DNA from: Azolla caroliniana
Taxonomy: Eukaryota > Polypodiophyta
Length of the DNA: 64,000 bases
Direction: 5' to 3'
Assembly: GCA_043228905.1 (NCBI GenBank)
Contig: JBHGNT010000004.1
Span: forward strand, 21,328,001 to 21,392,000
The notes under the pieces were generated by a model. It worked only from the letters and a program-made list of their open reading frames with translations. It had not been told where the DNA came from and searched no databases. Shown here one piece after another: positions 46,837 through 56,595 of the stretch; within the stretch, counting starts at the first letter, position 1, and each line of letters opens with the position of its first letter. The position numbers were made by a program, and so were the translations under genes.

Positions 46837-48843
46837 TCAGAAACGTTTCCTCTTACTAGAAAAGAGTTTCTCTCTTTTAATCCAAATATATAACAAACCA
46901 ATCACAAAAACGATTGCAACAGAGAGGGACATCCAAGGGAACGGCGGGTCTTTGAAACATATTAACGTCGCTTGCATCTCCGAGGCAGCTTCATACACAA
47001 GCCTATGTATCTTGAGGAGATCATGATCTGATGACTTTATGAAATACAAAGCATTATCAAACTCAAAATGAGATATTGCCGACATGGCCTTCTCGAGTTT
47101 GAAGTGGAAGACATTCCATCGTTGCATGAATTCAACGTATCTTTTCGGACCAAGAAGCTTTCTCTCCCCTCCATGAACCTTTAGAGACTGAAGAACATCT
47201 ATTGCGCTAGATACTGAGATATTGAGAGTAGTGAAAAGAATGTTCCTCGGAGCTGCATCCTTCTGGACAAATGACAAAGACGACAAATCAGAAAAAGGCC
47301 CAAATGGTGTTTGGCCAACACTCCATGTATAGTCGACAATAGAGCTATTGTGTTGTGTACTCCATCGGACATGGGTGGGGCTTACACCCCATAATGTCTG
47401 CAAAAGGGACCCAACAATAGGTCTTTCCAAATGCCTGCTTTGAGAAACAACATGGCGCCCATTGCATGTGTAATCACTCACACCTTGAGATGACCTTGTC
47501 CTCACTGCAATAACCATATCTCTAAATGCCATAGCTTGATGATATCGATCTAGGAGCAAATGTCGATCTTGATCAAGGTCGAATACATACACTGGGATAA
47601 CTCTCGCCGCTGAGGTGTGAATACCAGCTTTAGTTAGAAGTTCATGTTTTGAGTGCCGTAATGCCCAATGCAGTTGTTTGGAATCAAGGTAATCACTTAC
47701 AATTAATGTATAATTCTCAAAGTGAAACCTCGATGTATATGATCTCACAGAGCGAGATATCGCCGCCACACATATTGAACAAGCTGACATTTTGAAGATG
47801 TGACGATGAAATTTCAAATGTTGCCGATGGAGAAGCAGGCCATTCTTGCTTTCTTCTAAGAAGGTGTTCTCAATTAGGTTCCAATCCAAGCCTTTCAAAT
47901 CCAATTCATGCTCGGATCCTTGGATATGGATGAAGTGGACCTCAAGGTCGGTTTCAAAATGGACAGGAACTCGTAATGGAGGACAAAGAAGCATTTGAGA
48001 GGCACTCCATACAAGAGATGCTAAATCAGCAATAAAAGCTTTTTGTCCCTGTTTATTGCTATGCAATGTGGCTAAAGGATGGGCATCTCCTCTAGGAAGA
48101 AGGCCTTCACCAGATTGAGCAGGGCCATATTCAACAGGACCAGCTGCTAAATCTATCCATGCATATCTATCTCTTCCCATCCAAATACTACCTAAACATT
48201 TAGAAAATGCAGGTGGACTCTCCCCCGAGTTGTAAGAATATGCATAGCTTTTTGGTTGCTTCCTTAGATTTAGAAGGTAAATCTCGTATGAATTTGATCC
48301 TACTTGTTTCGACATCACGCCTCGGACAATTTCGTCCACGACAATGTAATCGACTGCCTTCAAATTATGACTAGCTAGAGAAGAAGGTTTATCTAGTTCC
48401 TTCGCAATGGCATCAAAAATGGTATCAGACAGTTTTCTTTCCATAATTTCGACATTCACTGAGACTCTGGTTTGAAGAACTAGATCATGTAAATCTCCCC
48501 CTACAACTTGAACTTTCCTTTCTCTATTTACCACATCTATGTAATGTGCAAACTGACTGTCCATGTCAGATCTATCTTCATTTGAAAAACCTACCAGTTT
48601 TACAGTTACAGGAATTGTTGCCTCTAGTGACAAAAGAGATTTGATCTTACTTTGTGTATCGAAGGGGCCACTCTGTCCAAGCATCCTCTTTTGGGAGGAA
48701 GATAGAGACAGGAAGGAATCTTGCTGCGCCGTGGGATCAATATCCATTTGAGACAAAGACGAATCCAATCCGTAGAACGCTTGAACAGTCTTCTGCTGAG
48801 ACATGGAGAGGAGGAAGAGGAAACAAAGGAAGAGTTTTTCCAT
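46837..48843 (-). CDS. Plant type I membrane protein of unknown function (At3g28720/At5g58100-like)
   Basis: An intronless 668-codon frame. MEKLFLCFLFLLS begins a clear signal peptide (to about residue 22); the frame extends upstream in the same phase into the microsatellite, but those residues are not protein-like. The body (about 25-630) is extracellular or lumenal. It includes a segment GPVEYGPAQSGEGLLPRG. One helix near residues 637-655 (SLSVAIVFVIGLLYIWI) is followed by a short basic tail ending KRKRF, giving type I topology. From memory it resembles a conserved plant family of uncharacterised membrane proteins, one member of which is linked to pollen wall formation; this assignment is tentative. 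I recognise no enzyme motif. The tetranucleotide array at 49074-49786 begins 231 bp upstream. Confidence 0.85.
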   Translation of the reverse strand: MEKLFLCFLFLLSMSQQKTVQAFYGLDSSLSQMDIDPTAQQDSFLSLSSSQKRMLGQSGPFDTQSKIKSLLSLEATIPVTVKLVGFSNEDRSDMDSQFAHYIDVVNRERKVQVVGGDLHDLVLQTRVSVNVEIMERKLSDTIFDAIAKELDKPSSLASHNLKAVDYIVVDEIVRGVMSKQVGSNSYEIYLLNLRKQPKSYAYSYNSGESPPAFSKCLGSIWMGRDRYAWIDLAAGPVEYGPAQSGEGLLPRGDAHPLATLHSNKQGQKAFIADLASLVWSASQMLLCPPLRVPVHFETDLEVHFIHIQGSEHELDLKGLDWNLIENTFLEESKNGLLLHRQHLKFHRHIFKMSACSICVAAISRSVRSYTSRFHFENYTLIVSDYLDSKQLHWALRHSKHELLTKAGIHTSAARVIPVYVFDLDQDRHLLLDRYHQAMAFRDMVIAVRTRSSQGVSDYTCNGRHVVSQSRHLERPIVGSLLQTLWGVSPTHVRWSTQHNSSIVDYTWSVGQTPFGPFSDLSSLSFVQKDAAPRNILFTTLNISVSSAIDVLQSLKVHGGERKLLGPKRYVEFMQRWNVFHFKLEKAMSAISHFEFDNALYFIKSSDHDLLKIHRLVYEAASEMQATLICFKDPPFPWMSLSVAIVFVIGLLYIWIKREKLFSSKRKRF

Positions 48844-49073
48844 TGAAGCAAAGGTATGCATACCATCCATCCAGGGCCGATTTCGAGGGGGAGAATTGTG
48901 TTTTTCAAGGGAAGAGATCGATCTGCATGCAGAGGGGATGGGGAGAGCTAAAAGCCCTAGAAATAGAGAGGGATGAAGGAGGGGGCAGGGCAGGGTAAGC
49001 TTGGAGGTGGAGTTAATTTTGGTTTTAGGAAGGAACTGATAAAAGTGGCCGAGCAGGAAGGAAACGCTTGGGG

Positions 49074-49379
49074 GGTGTGTGTGCATGTATGTATGTATGT
49101 ATGTATGTATGTATGTATGTGTGTGTGTGTGCATGTATGTATGTATGTATGTATGTATGTATGTATGTATGTATGTGTGTGTGCATGTATGTATGTATGT
49201 ATGTATGTATGTATGTATGTATGTATGTATGTATGTATGTATGTATGTGTGTGTGCATGTATGTATGTATGTATGTATGTGTGTGTATGTATTGATGTAT
49301 GTATGTGTACGTACGTACGTATGTATATATGTAATAATGTAATAATGTATGTGTGTGTATGTATGTATGTATGTATGTA

Positions 49380-49424
<45 letters not shown>

Positions 49425-49577
49425 TAATGTATGTGTGTGTATGTATGTATGTATGTATGTGTGTGTGTGTATGTATGTATGTATGTATGTATGTATGTAT
49501 GTATGTATGTATGTATGTATGTATGTATGTATGTATGTATGTATGTATGTATGTATGTATGTATGTATGTATGTATG

Positions 49578-49608
<31 letters not shown>

Positions 49609-49786
49609 TAATGTATGTGTGTGTATGTATGTATGTATGTATGTGTGTGTGTGTATGTATGTATGTATGTAATAATGTAATAATGTATGTGTGTGTATGT
49701 ATGTATGTATGTAATAATGTAATAATGTATGTGTGTGTATGTATGTATGTATATATGTATGTATGTATATGTGTGTGTGCGTATGT
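49074..49786 (+). repeat. 0.7 kb (TATG)n array with TG runs
   Basis: Mostly perfect tatg/gtat tetramers, interrupted by gtgtgtgtg blocks and by several aataatg interruptions that recur with similar neighbours (for example near 49330, 49423, 49606, 49670 and 49712). This suggests larger-unit duplication within the array. ORFs over 200 codons in several frames here are artefacts of the period. Confidence 0.97.
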
Positions 49787-49789
49787 TCT

Positions 49790-51895
49790 CTCTAGCTTCA
49801 TCTCCGGCCCCTCTTACATTGCCCTTGGGGTGCCTCCTAGCACTAAGGCCACAATGACCTCAGTTCTTGTATTCCCCCTCGTGCGACATGGTGCATTGTC
49901 CTTACGTGTGTTAGAGATCATTCCTAATGTAAGCATAAGAGGAAATATAAGATAGATAGATTAGAAAAGAAAGAGGAAGAAGGGTGCCTATTCACCCGAC
50001 CACCCTCGAGCAAAGGGATCGAGACATACTCGAGCCTTGATCGATGTCCCATACCACTGCCATGGCATCGATTTGTACTTGGTATTGGCATGCTCCCTAC
50101 AAGAGTCTGATCGCCACAAGATCGTGATCTTGATGTAGTCAAATGATGTGAACTATTGAGGGTACCTAGGCCTCATATCTATATCTAGACTTGAGACCCC
50201 TAGGCAAGTCCACACTTGGCCCTTATGGGTTGTCTCAATTTCTAGGATTAAAAGTAATCTTCCCTTCTTTACACTCTCAATTAACCCTCATAAATTATCC
50301 TCGTGTGTAGAATACTATGGTACAACTTACCACGGGAAAAAGTATGGTCATGCTCATAATAATGTGCCACGATGATCTTCGCTGCCATATTGCTCTCATG
50401 TGACTTCGTCCGAACCAACATATACAAATCGACATAACCACCATATTACGATCGACATATTGGTTGTTGGTCCTCTTTAAATATCTCGGTAGCCATCCTT
50501 GTACACCTTTATCCACTTCCCCTTTTATCATTTCTTCTCATAAAATCCTCTTGCAATGTGACTACTCTCTTCTTCCATCACACTTGCATCTTCATTGCTC
50601 TCCGCATGGTGGTCTTGTTGTTCACAAATACATTTTAGCACCCATAATGTCACCATTTAAGGATGATAAGATAGGTGTGTTGCATTATCATTAAACGAGA
50701 AAGCTTAATGTTTTTGGTGTGACATTCTCTAATGTTCCATTTATACAAAGGAAATTTATAGGCTTATTTCTCTAGTGTTCCCCATCAATTAATTTGTTTA
50801 CTTCTTTACCTCTCATTCACTTTCTTATCATTTTCATAATTCATTTGTACATTGCAGTAAGAGGTTTTGATGATACCATTGGTCACAATAATTATTCGTA
50901 TCCATTATATTTCATTCATTGAATTTTTTGCAATTTAGCTGCAACAAACCATAATGCATTCAACTTTACACCAATCTGTTGGACAATACAAGGAAAAACA
51001 AATGCTTCTTATCATCAATGAAACCTATAGTTGAAGTTTAGTGAAGCATTTTTTATGTAATTTGGTCTTCCTTTCATGCATCTTCCAAGATAACAAACAA
51101 TATCTAAGATGAAAACACAAACAATGTCATTGACAAAGAATCCCTTTTGTCAATCCGATTCTTGTAAACTCCATTGTGATGATTCTTACATCAAATATCT
51201 AACCAAATTTAGAGAATCATAAGCATCACAAGCTCAGATCAATATTCACATAACTGAGATCTCTTCATAAATATGATCACAAAAAGCTCAAATGCACAAA
51301 CATTAAAAACAAGTGGCCAAACTTTGAGATATTCTATAGACTTTAAGAAATGATAGGTATTGAAAACTTGCCCCAACATATTTTAGACCATAGTAACAGC
51401 ACAATAATTACAATTACTTACAATGGCAAAGCACATCCTTAAAAGTAATTTATCATTTGTACCGTAAAACATTAAACCAAACACACCAATGTACTCCATT
51501 TATAGGCATTTGAAGAGCAATTGTGCTTCTCTAGTGATTTCCTACATCAGTTAAAAATGATAAGACCTCCCTGAACATCCAAGTAGGAGAAATCTTATGG
51601 GATTCAACTAAATAAACTTTACTTTTAACATTGTTTGAAAATCCATTCTAACTTAAAAATAAGATATGACCTTTATTGTGGCTGAAGGAGAGTGCTTTAC
51701 TAACATAACGTTGAAAATTCACTTCATCTAATCAGCTAAGCTCAAGAATCAAACAAAATGCATCCTCCAAAGCATATCGAAGAACAAAAAACATATATTT
51801 TTCACCAAACAAAATTTCTTCTATCCTTAAAATTTTCTCTATGACACGATCTAGAACAACTTTTGATCGTATGAATACAATTAAATTGGTCTCAA
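49790..51895. other. Gene-free region
   Basis: No recognisable exon or RNA. It should include the DAD1 3' UTR next to 51896 and promoter sequence of the membrane-protein gene beside the array. Confidence 0.5.
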
Positions 51896-53647
51896 TTATC
51901 CTAAGAAGTTCATTATCACCAGATGTAACACCACATTAGCTAGAACAAAATCTGCAAAAGCCCGCTCCAAGGGTAAGTCCTGCAAAACAAAAGGAGAATA
52001 AAAAAGAAATTTAAGATTTAGTCCTTCAAGCTTATGAGGAGATTTTGAAACCTAAATCTAATGGAAATCTTCACATAGGTCACTTTAACTTATAGCAGAT
52101 TAGGATGCCTAAACATCATAGGAATCTTGTTATCAGGCATATAAACTTATAAAACATTTGAAACCTAAATATCATGAGGTATCTTGTCTAAGGTTCTCAA
52201 GGCAGACCAAAAGCCAGTATTGGAGGGACCCAGCAGCTTTCATGCTTTAGAGTTGTTGATATAAATAGTGTTTACCATATAGAAAAAAACTTTGAAATAT
52301 CCACAAGTTTTTCTTTATTTTACCAAATGTCCGAAAAATCTCTTTATTTGTTTCAATGCCCTTGGCAATCCCCTCTCAAGCAATTACATAGTATTACAGG
52401 AATTATATGCCCAATTTATTACCCTTTTCTCAAATATATCCAATGTGGTCAATCTACCTTTTATCATCGTGAGTTGAATAGGATATTTGGGGAAATTACA
52501 AAAAAAAGTCCGGTGCAGCTCTGAAAATAAAGAAAAACTCAGGTATTTCACTGAGTTTTTCCCAACTATATATACAGTTCAACACTCCTCTCGTGACAGC
52601 ATCTGTCATTGTAAGCATTGTACTCTGAGTAGTTGTGGCTGAGGAACGAGGTCCAAAAACGAGAAAATTCAATACAAAGGCGTTAAATAGTGCAAACATA
52701 GACTTATTTTGAGATGATAAATGGTCTAGATATCACATATGATCAATTGGCCCCAATTCCAATTTTGTGTTTGCAATTGGATATCACATTTTGATGATTT
52801 GACCCAATTTGGTTTCACTTCACCAAATCTTTATATCTTGCACCATACACCACAGCATTGAGATGGCAATAGGATTGGATAAAACTTCATGTATCATAGA
52901 GAGTGATCCAATTTTTAAAAAAAGCTACTGTACAGTCAACAATATAAACTTTTTTTCTAAACTATTGTTTCCCTCAAATATTTCCTTGCAGTTAAAAGAC
53001 ATTAAATGTAATGCATAAGATATTAGAAAGCACCTTGAATTCCTTGTTCTTTGGATTGGCTTGCATCCTCAGACAGACTGTTAAGAATAATAGTAAAAAA
53101 AGTGATATGTTTCATCTTAAACTAACAGATAATAGAATTAAACACTAATATATTCAAACAGATTTCATAAAAAACGCTCAGCCATTTCACCTGCTAAAAC
53201 TGCTGTACCGACAGATGAGAGAAACCCTGAGAGGAAAGCATTGAACGGGAATGATCCGACCAGCGCCATGTAAACAACCTGTGCATGAAAGAGAAATAAC
53301 ACAGATCGTATACTCTCTCTCTCTCTCTCTCTCTGTCACTTTAAATTTTTCCGATCTAAATCCGAATTTCTTGTAAATTGAAAATCAAAACATGCAGGGA
53401 AACTTACTTGTACGAGCGCAGTCGTGAGCGCGTATATCACATACAGATCGATGATCTGAAAGGCGTGAATAAGCAGAAAAGAAGACGAATATTTATTATC
53501 GGGATCTATGGTCAATAAATAGGCAGGAAAAATATCTGCGGTTTCAAAGAAAAACAGATCTCAGACCTTGAGCTTCGTAGGCGTGGCAGAATATGCAGAT
53601 CTGAGAGAAGAGAAGAGAGATCTAACATCGTCGAACGAGCTCGCCAT
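51896..53647 (-). CDS. DAD1: DAD1, subunit of the ER oligosaccharyltransferase
   Basis: Five exons in phase give 114 aa, close to the 115 aa of Arabidopsis DAD1: 53647-53567, 53455-53408, 53278-53191, 53077-53034, 51979-51896. The protein starts MASSFDDVRSLFSSL and shows the family hallmarks TPTKLKIIDLY, VVYMALVGSFPFN, FLSGFLSSVGTAVLA, NKEFKDL and the C-terminal HLVIMNFLG. Three hydrophobic segments are expected in the ER membrane. DAD1 (yeast Ost2) stabilises oligosaccharyltransferase, which transfers the N-glycan precursor to nascent proteins; its loss causes cell death in animals. The gene appears complete and functional. A 30-bp minisatellite and a MITE lie in its 5' flank. Confidence 0.97.
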
Positions 53648-53730
53648 ATCCGCTTCGCAGTACAGACGATGCAGAGGAAGAGAAAGAAAACGACGATTTG
53701 CACTGTCTCATTGAACATAATAACTTGTCG

Positions 53731-53880
53731 TTTATTTCCTAAAATTACCCCTGGAATTTCGTTATTTCCCCAAAATACCCCTATGTTTTGGTTATTTCCC
53801 AACATACCCCTACAACTTTCTTTATTTCCCAACTTGCCCCTAAGCTCTCGTCTAATCGCCAAGAGATGCCCCTCCCAACT
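53731..53880 (-). repeat. 30-bp minisatellite 84 bp upstream of the DAD1 start
   Basis: Five successive 30-bp units at 53731, 53761, 53791, 53821 and 53851. Each has the form (g/t)ttatttccc..a.taccccta; the fifth is degenerate. On the gene's sense strand the core reads taggggtattttggggaaat. It probably falls in the promoter or 5' UTR. Confidence 0.9.
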
Positions 53881-53900
53881 TCTCTTTGAAGTTCTTATTA

Positions 53901-54099
53901 GGGAAAAGTACCAGGATACCCCTGGAAGTTGGTCTATTTACCAGAATGCCCCTACTAGCCCTATTTACCAAATATTTGAGTGTATAATTACTTTATAAAG
54001 TGTAATTTTTTGGACGTAGGGGTAGTTTGGTAAATTTGGAACTTCTAGGGGCATTCTGGTAAATAGACGAACTTCCAGGGGTATCCTAGTACTTTTCCC
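53901..54099. mobile_element. Mutator-type MITE with 9-bp target duplication
   Basis: A 199-bp palindromic element. The terminal inverted repeats start gggaaaagta and are about 54 bp long with two mismatches between arms. Flanks are the identical 9-mer ttcttatta at 53892-53900 and 54100-54108. A 9-bp duplication is the hallmark of Mutator-like transposases. No coding capacity; it is mobilised, if at all, by an autonomous element elsewhere. Located 254 bp upstream of the DAD1 ATG. Confidence 0.9.
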
Positions 54100-54108
54100 T
54101 TCTTATTA

Positions 54109-56595
54109 TTTCACACTCATCAACCCCCCTAGCCCCCCAAATACGCATTAGAGACAAAAGAAGGTTGAATCAACCATGTAAAACGCACTCCCAATGACAA
54201 TGGAGTTCTGCATTCTCAAATAGCATGAATGTTTGCCTGAGAGGCACAAGTGTTAATCGAGTTTTTGGAACACATTTGAAAAGAACAATGGAGAGTGTTT
54301 TTGAGTTTTTCTCAACTTCAAGGTGGGTTTCCTCTCTATGTGTGGATGAATCTCTTTGGGTGGTGATAAAAGCGTGTGCACAGTAATGTGTGTGTGTGGG
54401 GGGGGGGGGGGGGGGGGGGGTTAGAATAAGGAACTCATCATTTAAGAAGCCCATAGAAAAAGTTCTGGAAAAATATGGGTCTAAATGTTTTTGGTAAAAA
54501 AAATATGGGTCAAAATGACCAATGAACATTTTTCCAATGAGATTAGGATGCATCTTCACAATCCCATAACACCTAAGAGGTAAAACCATGCATTGAAGGA
54601 CAACCGATGGAAGATAGTCTACAATTAATCCCAATGATCTGACATCTATCTATGACTTTTGCACAAATTAAATATTAACTTAGGTGCCATGTGAATTGTG
54701 ATTATGAACCTGCATGTTACTCCTACGATTCATTGACTCTCCTCTTTTAACCTATGAAGTGTGGTAATAACATTCAAGGTTCTACCCTTCATGTTATTCC
54801 CACACTTCATTGCCCCCCCTCTTTTAACCTATGGTTGTAAAAAATAAGTTTTTGTACAAGCCAAGCTTTGGCCTTTTATGCGTCATCTTGTTTTTGTGTA
54901 TCTAATAAATTAACTTGGCACTAGTCTTCTATATGAAATAATGGACTTTTTGTTTTTTGCTTTTTCTAACATTCAATTGAACTTGATCACCGATGAATCA
55001 TCAAGATCGATTAGAAAGAAAGTTAACTTATGCAAATCTGAATTTACACCAATCCACCAACTTCCTTATGTCAAATATTATGTCATGATGCAAAACTGAA
55101 TTGAGTTACGTTGTCACGGTGAAAGTTACTCATTTTGTGTTGCTTTACATCATTTTAGGAGAGGTTGTCCATACATCATGTCATGCGATCCTCCATTGTT
55201 AGAAGTTAGCTTACACTATAAAACATGTGCCATCGTTTAATATAATTAGTCTTGCAAAATTTCCAATTCAATTAGGTGTGCCATCCAACTCTTACTAAAC
55301 CTAGAGTTTAGCGTACAATTTCCAATTCAACAAATATATAGTCAATTTTGTGGTTTAAAAAATAGATAATTGAGTTATAAATCTAGAACTATGAGTTGAA
55401 TCATGTTAAGAATCCCGATTCATGTAGAGAACATCACCAGGTGATGATTATTGACATCAAAATGACCCGATTATATACAATAATGTCTTGATCCTTGCTT
55501 GCAACCATTGGGATAATAATTTGTGTACATATATAGGATAAATTCTTGACAGACAGTTGGAACTAGTGTATTAATGATTATTGACATTAGATGAACTCGT
55601 TATATAGGATAATATATTGATCCTTGTTTCCAACAATTGGAATCATAAATGCATGCACATATAGGATAAATTCTTGATTATCATTTGTACCCATTGTATT
55701 GATGATTATCGACATTAGTACTAGCCAATTTAGAGGTTAAAATTTGGCATTTTTAGAAAGATAATACATCCCACGAGCTTGTGTGACAAAGAAAACATCA
55801 TTTCATATTATCATGTTCCCCATTGGATGGATATAGCATGACAATAACACAAATCTTTATTGTAATTTGTATGTAAATAATATTGAGAGATTTAGTTTTA
55901 TGTCCACCCATGATCCACAACTTGAACATAGAACATGGAATACACATATAAGCACATACATTGGAAAGGTAGATTTCTAACCCATGTCATTTCAACAAGA
56001 GAACCAATACAAGCTCCCTTGAATGTGGGAGCTCACAACATATTGGAGTTGAGTTTGGCTTCAACGACCAATGTTTGCATACCATTGTCCACATCCCATA
56101 TGTGTGAGACAAGAGCATCAAACCCTTGAGCCACAATCCAAGGGTGGTTATCACTCGATAAATATGAACAAGACATAGGATCCTATTCACAAGAGTACCT
56201 ACCCACCCTAAACGTTGATCCCATCCATAACACATGGACGATACATCCATGCCCATGGATGACTTGTGTTGTATGACCATCTACGTCCCATTCTTAACTC
56301 ATGCACAAGACATTCATGACCATAGGTGGCCCCAAGTTGCGTGCCGATCCATAACCCACTCATGATGGATCCATGACCATGTATGACTTCTGTTTCCCGG
56401 TGGTTCTTGACCAATGCGCGACACAACAATGACACTTGGTTTAGGACTTATTTAGAACGTGACCCTATTTATTGTTGGGACAATATTCAAAGGAATTCAA
56501 AGGAAGGGTTTAAGGCCCGTGGATGGGTTTTTAGGGTTTAAGGTTGGTTCTTCTGGGTCGAATGCTGCAGAGGACGCCATAGCCACAGAGCTTCG
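54109..56595. other. Intergenic region between DAD1 and the PPR gene
   Basis: Contains a poly-G tract (54398-54420) and AT-rich sequence. No gene model supported; divergent promoters of DAD1 and the PPR gene lie at its two ends. Confidence 0.5.
54398..54420 (+). repeat. Poly-G tract after a TG run
   Basis: About 23 consecutive G preceded by tgtgtgtg. A potential G-quadruplex or sequencing-prone homopolymer. Confidence 0.9.

Noticed and set aside
48844-49134. N-terminal extension of the membrane-protein ORF
   Set aside because: The added residues are microsatellite translation and low-quality sequence; the signal peptide begins at the ATG at 48843.
49025-49801. Several 75-258 codon ORFs on both strands
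   Set aside because: They lie in the TATG/TG microsatellite, and each encodes only a short periodic peptide.
54170-54634. 154-codon minus-strand ORF
   Set aside because: Runs through the poly-G tract (poly-Pro) and shows no domain or splice support.
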